Below are positions 39,561 to 44,060 of a stretch of 44,060 bases of DNA, piece after piece. The first letter of the stretch is position 1. The number at the start of each line of letters is the position of its first letter. The notes under the pieces are model-generated. The model ran no database searches, was not told where the DNA came from, and saw only the letters and a program-made list of their open reading frames with translations. Made by a program: the position numbers and the translations under genes. The stretch comes from Catenaria anguillulae PL171 (lineage: Eukaryota; Blastocladiomycota; Blastocladiomycetes; Blastocladiales; Catenariaceae), in NCBI GenBank assembly GCA_002102555.1, contig MCFL01000199.1, positions 1 through 44,060 of the forward strand, in the 5' to 3' direction.

Positions 39561-40647
39561 ATGTCAGTCCATGCATCGTCATCACCATCGCCATACTCGC
39601 ACGGCGCATCCTCGTCCGCCCCGGCCTCGATCCAGCGGGACATCAACCGCCTCTTTTCCTCGCATACTCCATCTCAACCCCAGTTCCGCTCGGGCTTGCG
39701 GCCGGCATCTGCCCGGCAGGAAACAACCACACCCGCATCCTCTTTCAACTCGAAACCAAAGCAAGACCTCGCCTCTCTGCCCACGCACACCTTGCAAGAC
39801 CGCCTTCAGTCGCAACGCCAGTTGCTCGCCTCTCTCGATGCGGGCATGCTAGCGCTCCCCGACAATGGCCAGCGCATCCGTGACACGATTGCCGCCATTG
39901 AGTCGATTCTCACGTCCCGGATAGAGCCTCCTCCGACCGCTGGCGGATTCCTACAGAACGATGACGATGCACTCGTCAAGCAAATGCAAGCCGTGTCCCT
40001 GTCCTCCCCAACCTCCCCACCTCACAAGTTGGTGTCGACGTCATCAGCAAAGTTCCACTCGCACCGCGTGCACTTACTGTCGGATGATGTGGCAACCAAA
40101 GTGCTCACACAGGCCAGGGAATTGGAAAAGGTAGGTGTACCCACCCTCTCACTCTCACTTGTATGTGTGTGAGTAATGCTCACTGGACCAAATGTCAATA
40201 TGTCAGAAACGCAACATGCAAGCCGCACTCGCACGCCTCCGTGAAGGTACCGCCAAATTTCACGCCAACCCGCCGTCCTGGGCACGTGCCGGATTGCCAG
40301 CCAAGTCATCATCGCATGCCGCTGGTCGCGTTCCCGCTCAACAACGCCCTGCCCGCGCATCAGCGTCACCAACTGTCGCACATGCCGCATCATCTTTATC
40401 ATCGGATCTTGTCCAGCAGCATCCTCCGTCAAACACGACCGAAGAGAATGCTTCTGATTCAGATTGGGACACGGATGATGACGATGACCAGGACGATTTC
40501 TTGGACGGATTGGATTTGGGATACGATGCGTTTTCGGATGTTGACGAAGATGGGGATACCGCCTTGGGCAGAATGAGAGCGAGTGGTATGGACGTGGACT
40601 CGGATGAAGACGATGATGCGGATTCAGGCTATCAGTATCGCCATTGA
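39561..40647 (+). CDS. Gdown1/POLR2M-like protein (tentative)
   Basis: Exons 39561-40130 and 40207-40647 (intron 76 nt, phase 0, AAG|GTAGGT...GTCAG) give 336 aa. Residues ~70-115 read SLPTHTLQDRLQSQRQLLAS followed by LALPDNGQRIRDTIAAIESI. This matches, as I recall it, the N-terminal helical motif of animal Gdown1 (RQ-x-x-LL ... LPDKG-x-KI), an RNA polymerase II-associated protein that competes with TFIIF. A second helical block (LLSDDVATKVLTQARELEKK then MQAALARLREG) and an acidic C-terminus with repeated D/E runs follow. The rest is Ser/Pro-rich. If the assignment is wrong it is simply a coiled-coil protein of unknown function. Confidence 0.6.
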
Positions 40648-40896
40648 AGTGGCCGCAAGTGTGTTTTTGTCTGTCACCACAATGCAGTTTGTTTCGGTTT
40701 GGTCACGCTTGGCAAGTTTGCACCAACTGCACCAGATGAAAAGATTTGGCCAGTGGACGTGTCGCCCAATTCCTTCTTTTCTTCCCTCTACTTACGCTCT
40801 TTTTCCCTGCCTCTCCATGACCTCACCCCCACTTTCCAGCAAATGGAACAACCGTATCCTCGAGATCCGCACATCGAACGAACATAATACCAATCA

Positions 40897-41430
40897 ATGT
40901 CGCACACACCAACACTCACCTCCCCGCCCACCGCCTGCCTTTCATGCGTCTCGCACCGCACCGCCGTGCTGCTGATTCTCGCCTTTTCCAACGCATTCAC
41001 GGCATACCAATGCGCCACTGGCTTCGCCCCGCTCGTCCAACTCCACGGCCTTGTCGGGTGGCTCATTGTATCGGCGACATTCGTGGCCGCCATCAAGCCA
41101 TGGCCGCGCGTGTATCTCGTCGGCGTCTACGCTTACCTAGCATTGGGGATTGCAGCCGGCATGGCGTTTGTTGCGTGGCTGTATTCCATTGGACCAGACG
41201 GGTTGGCGCGATTCACGGGCATGGATCAGCGCATGGCGGAGATGGTTGCGGTTATGGGCGAGGTGGATGCCGTTGAGATCAAGCGGTTGGTTTGGAGCCA
41301 TTTGTGTATGAGTATGGCCGTTGGGGTTGTTGTCCAGACGGTGGTGGCGTGGCCGGGAACGTTGATTCGGTATGCGCCAGTGTTGAGGTGGGAGTGGGAG
41401 GAGAAAAGAAATGCAGACTTTTTGGCTTGA
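40897..41430 (+). CDS. small four-helix membrane protein, tandem copy A
   Basis: A 177-aa intronless protein with four predicted helices: TAVLLILAFSNAFTAYQC, LVGWLIVSATFVAAI, VYLVGVYAYLALGIAAGMAF and SMAVGVVVQTVVAW. It ends in a charged cytosolic-looking tail. It is clearly homologous to the gene at 42901-43449 (shared pattern V-Y-x-x-G-V-x-A-Y-x-x-x-G ... AFVAW ... GP-x-GLA) and to the decayed copy between them. No known family is recognised; the layout is tetraspan-like (MARVEL-type size). The start is the ATG at 40897, about 250 bp after the preceding gene. Confidence 0.75.
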   Translation: MSHTPTLTSPPTACLSCVSHRTAVLLILAFSNAFTAYQCATGFAPLVQLHGLVGWLIVSATFVAAIKPWPRVYLVGVYAYLALGIAAGMAFVAWLYSIGPDGLARFTGMDQRMAEMVAVMGEVDAVEIKRLVWSHLCMSMAVGVVVQTVVAWPGTLIRYAPVLRWEWEEKRNADFLA

Positions 41431-41924
41431 TATTCAGGGTTGAATTAACACAAATACATGAACGCCGAATGGGGGTCTGGTAGCAAGTCTTGGCCTCACC
41501 ATTCTGCCACTCTTCTGTATCGAACCAACGGACGGCAGACAGGCCGAGTTGCCCGTGTGGATTCCGGCCACGCCCAAGTCCGGATACGTCCACCAGAACT
41601 CTCGCATGATCCACTGCATACATCTTTTCATACCTATCCACCACGCTCCGTGGTACGACAAGTGCACCCGAGTACCTGCTGATACATCCGGGAGGGAAAT
41701 GCCCACACACAAATACCTTCAAGATAAGAGCAAATGCTGTGCTCGGCCATGCTTCAAGTTAAAATACAGCGTGGCCCCGGACACGGCAGCTGCTTGCCAG
41801 GACTGCTCATGATTCCACAATCAAAACAAGCAATCCATAGCATTCACACAATCAACACAAGACATCCAAAACCATCGCACCCTGTTTCCCAATATAACCA
41901 CCACCTCGGCCAAATCATCTCGAT
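41431..41924. other. intergenic region between tandem membrane-protein copies
   Basis: About 490 bp. An 88-codon plus-strand frame (41549-41812, no ATG) with several cysteines and a minus-strand frame at 41279-41722 overlap here. Neither has a domain I recognise, and neither start is convincing. I treat it as non-coding with low certainty. Confidence 0.4.
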
Positions 41925-42395
41925 CTCAAGCTCGGTGCTGCTGCACGTCGCTCCGCCTCGCTCTCCTGCGCATCCTATTCATCTATCTGGTTGCCAACTG
42001 TTGGTACTTGAACTTCGCATGCAATAACAAGTCGGTGGTCCAAGTCATCACCTCGATCCTTGGCGTTATCGTCTTCTTGTGCATGTACTTTGGAGCAGTG
42101 CGCTGGAAACCAAAGGTGTACAAGTTTGGCATATTCGCATACATCTTGGTGGGCGTCCTGGCCAATGATGCGTTCGTCATAAATATGGGTCCTTGTCGTT
42201 GGATCCAAAGGTTTGGCAGAGTATGCGGGGAAAAGTGCAACCAGCGAGGAGGTGGAGCGGACGACATGGACTGTGGTCGTGGTGAGCACGGCGGTCGGAG
42301 CGGTGCTCGTCAGGCCCATCCCTGAGCTGAGGCTTGAGGCTGAGAAGCGAAAGGAGAGCGGACAGCGTGCGGGTATCGTTTGAGGCAGGAGGTAA
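41925..42395 (+). pseudogene. decayed tandem copy B of the four-helix membrane protein
   Basis: This stretch aligns by eye with the gene at 42901-43449. ARCCCTSLRLALL corresponds to ARCCCVSLRLAVL, and MYFGAVRWKPKVYKFGIFAY and ILVGVLANDAFV correspond to MYFGAVRYKLAVYKFGVVAY and ILVGVVANAAFV. Further downstream, GTTTGGCAGAGTATGCGGGG and CCCATCCCTGAGCTGAG also match at nucleotide level. No in-frame ATG precedes it. The frame changes after the third helix, and the region before the C-terminus is shortened relative to the intact copy. The preserved upstream similarity suggests a tandem duplication that later decayed. Confidence 0.75.
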
Positions 42396-42900
42396 TAGAG
42401 ATAGTTGTGAAATGACTGTTTGTGTTGTGTGAGTGGACGCGATCAAAAGAATGCATGTAAACGTCGTTTCGCAGACTCATGCTTCCATGATAAGCTCGCA
42501 ATGCGTCGTCAACGTAAAAAAAACTCGGGAGTAATGCACGGTTGTCTTGAGCAAAGTTCGTCCATGAAACTGTCCTGTTTTGGGATCATGTCCACTTGAC
42601 GTCCACCAGATCGCCATGTGTCCTGAGTCACACGTTCCCTGTGCAACCAAACGCGACACTCTCTTAGCTTCCGGACGTATTCCCACACAACGTTCGAGAA
42701 GGCACACTATGGTCGTGTACCTGCTCATGGGTCGAGAGCGAATGCGTGTCCAAAGCATGGCGAACCGATTTGTATGGCATGCCTCAAATAGTTTCCCCTC
42801 CCCCATCTCCCTCACGGTTTTACATTCATGCAATCATCACTTCCAAAATCCCTCAAATCATACCAAGATCAGATCATTTCAAACAAGATCTCCTGTTTCC

Positions 42901-43449
42901 ATGCCGACTCATTCAAGCACTCCCTCCGCGGCCAACTCGACCGTGCACCAATCATTGCCATCGTCTCGAGCTCGGTGTTGCTGTGTGTCTCTCCGCCTTG
43001 CCGTCCTCGTCTTGTTGGCGGTCCTGATCCTCGTCAACTCGGTCTTTTTTGCCATCGCACGTAACAACAATAGCCTTGTCCAGTTTCTGACTTCGGTCGC
43101 CGGCTTTCTCATTTCGGGATGCATGTACTTTGGCGCTGTGCGATACAAGTTGGCCGTGTACAAGTTTGGGGTAGTCGCATACATCTTGGTGGGCGTCGTG
43201 GCGAACGCTGCGTTTGTCGCATGGGTCATTGTCGCTGGGCCGCAAGGTCTGGCAGAGTATGCGGGGAAACAAAGTGCAAGCAACGAGGACGTGGAGCGCA
43301 TGGCGTGGACGGTGGTGGTGGCAAGCACCGCGGCCGGGGTGGTGGTACAAGCCGGGCTGGCGTGGGTGCTGGTCAGGTACATCCCTGAGCTGCGAAGGGA
43401 GATTGAGGAAATGAGCAAGGCGGCCGGAGAGTATGCGGTTATTGTGTGA
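42901..43449 (+). CDS. small four-helix membrane protein, tandem copy C
   Basis: A 182-aa protein from the ATG at 42901 (frame open further upstream without good context). It has a polar Ser/Thr start, a CCC motif (SRARCCCVSLRL) just before the first helix (LAVLVLLAVLILVNSVFFAI), then LTSVAGFLISGCMYFGAV, YKFGVVAYILVGVVANAAF and VVVASTAAGVVVQAGLAW, and a charged tail (RYIPELRREIEEMSKAAG). Its helices and loops match copies A and B. Both termini probably face the cytosol. The cysteine cluster next to helix 1 could be palmitoylated. Function unknown. Confidence 0.75.
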   Translation: MPTHSSTPSAANSTVHQSLPSSRARCCCVSLRLAVLVLLAVLILVNSVFFAIARNNNSLVQFLTSVAGFLISGCMYFGAVRYKLAVYKFGVVAYILVGVVANAAFVAWVIVAGPQGLAEYAGKQSASNEDVERMAWTVVVASTAAGVVVQAGLAWVLVRYIPELRREIEEMSKAAGEYAVIV

Positions 43450-43603
43450 AGTCATTCGAATGCAATGCGTGCACTCTTTCCTTTTGCATGTTTACAGCAG
43501 CCACAAATTGCGAAAAGCGCGCACTCATGTCAGTTTCATAAATGTATACATCGCAACCTAGACACAACTCGATGCAAGCAGGCAAGCGCTACATGAAGCA
43601 ACA

Positions 43604-44060
43604 ATGAATCCCACCGCACCCGCCCTCCCAACCACGCTCCAGAAGCCGTCCTGTCCACCGCCTGACCCAATTGAGTTCCGACACGGCGCGGATCACGTTG
43701 CTCAACACGCTGCCATTCGCACCGTCCCGCCGTTAACGCGCCGCCCTCATGGTCATGCCTGGATCGACACGGACACGGCTAGCCGCACGGGCAACTCGTG
43801 GCTGCTGGACACGCTGTGGAACATGGCGGCCAGCCCGGTCATGTCGCCTCGCTCACGTGCGAGTCGCAAACCGAAGAGGCGGCTGGTGGCCGCGTCGCAA
43901 GCGGGTTGTGCATGTGCTGCAGTGGTGGCACGATCATGGGCTTCCTGTTTTGGGGAATCGCCGCGTTGCCGTGTGCGCTACAAGCGAGCGGGTCACGTTC
44001 ATGTGCTCGAGCGGTGGAGGACCACTGTCGGGTTGCATGCGTTTGCTTTTGAAGGTGAAT
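43604..44060 (+). CDS. partial open frame running off the right edge
   Basis: From the ATG at 43604 the frame stays open for 152 codons to the window end. It starts MNPTAPALPTTLQKPS and contains a Cys-rich stretch (SQAGCACAAVVARSW then ASCFGESPRC) and ERWRTTVGLHAFAFEGE at the end. The final GAAG|GTGAAT could be an exon end. No domain is recognised. GC-rich DNA makes chance frames of this length possible, so the call is tentative. Confidence 0.4.
   Translation, partial: MNPTAPALPTTLQKPSCPPPDPIEFRHGADHVAQHAAIRTVPPLTRRPHGHAWIDTDTASRTGNSWLLDTLWNMAASPVMSPRSRASRKPKRRLVAASQAGCACAAVVARSWASCFGESPRCRVRYKRAGHVHVLERWRTTVGLHAFAFEGE

Noticed and set aside
1-44060. CRISPR arrays, rRNA genes, retroelements or virus-like elements
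   Set aside because: I looked for regular spaced repeats, rRNA-like blocks, LTR pairs and reverse-transcriptase or capsid motifs and saw none. The only mobile element I can support is the DNA transposon at 23736-28230.

Overview
The window looks like a nuclear contig from an early-diverging, zoospore-forming fungus; my best guess is Blastocladiomycota (Allomyces/Catenaria-like). The reasons are: moderately GC-rich DNA; many short introns (about 55-140 nt) with GTACGT/GTGCGT-type donors, CTGAC-like branch sites and YAG ends; class C and rhodopsin-like 7TM receptors and a CatSper-like channel (expected in flagellated lineages, not in yeasts or mushrooms) next to typical fungal genes (PRP16, CUE1-like, MFS sugar transporter, GCN4-like bZIP); and a 'VL.WW' ankyrin-like repeat protein. 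No database search was possible. Exon models were assembled by hand from splice sites, reading-frame continuity and conserved motifs.

Layout. 0.3-2.6 kb (-): an IML2/TTC39-like gene with several apparent frame breaks. 3.0-18.1 kb: four paralogous genes for small secreted six-cysteine proteins (3045-3665 -, 7566-8195 -, 14486-15133 +, 17487-18094 -), interleaved with a class C receptor carrying a C-terminal PH-like domain (4357-7358 +), a single-domain CatSper-like voltage-gated channel (9133-11535 -), a single-pass LEA2-like protein (11870-13588 -) and a seven-exon rhodopsin-like receptor (15428-17309 +). About 2.7 kb of leader or intergenic DNA then precedes a GCN4-type bZIP factor (20783-22216 +). 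A CUE1-like gene (22507-23240 -) follows.

23.7-28.2 kb is a complete-looking Tc1/mariner-related DNA transposon with 32-bp perfect terminal inverted repeats, TA target duplication and an open four-exon gene for a 1049-aa DDE transposase. It sits in the divergent promoter region between the CUE gene and an MFS sugar transporter (28352-30082 +), only about 120 bp upstream of the transporter start codon. Then come a repeat protein (30925-32931 +), an unrecognised low-complexity, probably nuclear protein (33627-35648 +), the splicing helicase PRP16/DHX38 (35758-39305 -), a divergent gene whose N-terminal region resembles Gdown1/POLR2M (39561-40647 +), a tandem set of small four-helix membrane proteins with one decayed copy (40897-43449 +), and an open frame running off the right edge.

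The most interesting part is 3-18 kb: two receptor genes and a flagellate-type Ca2+ channel intermixed with a secreted-protein family I do not recognise. That these form a signalling module is only an inference from proximity.
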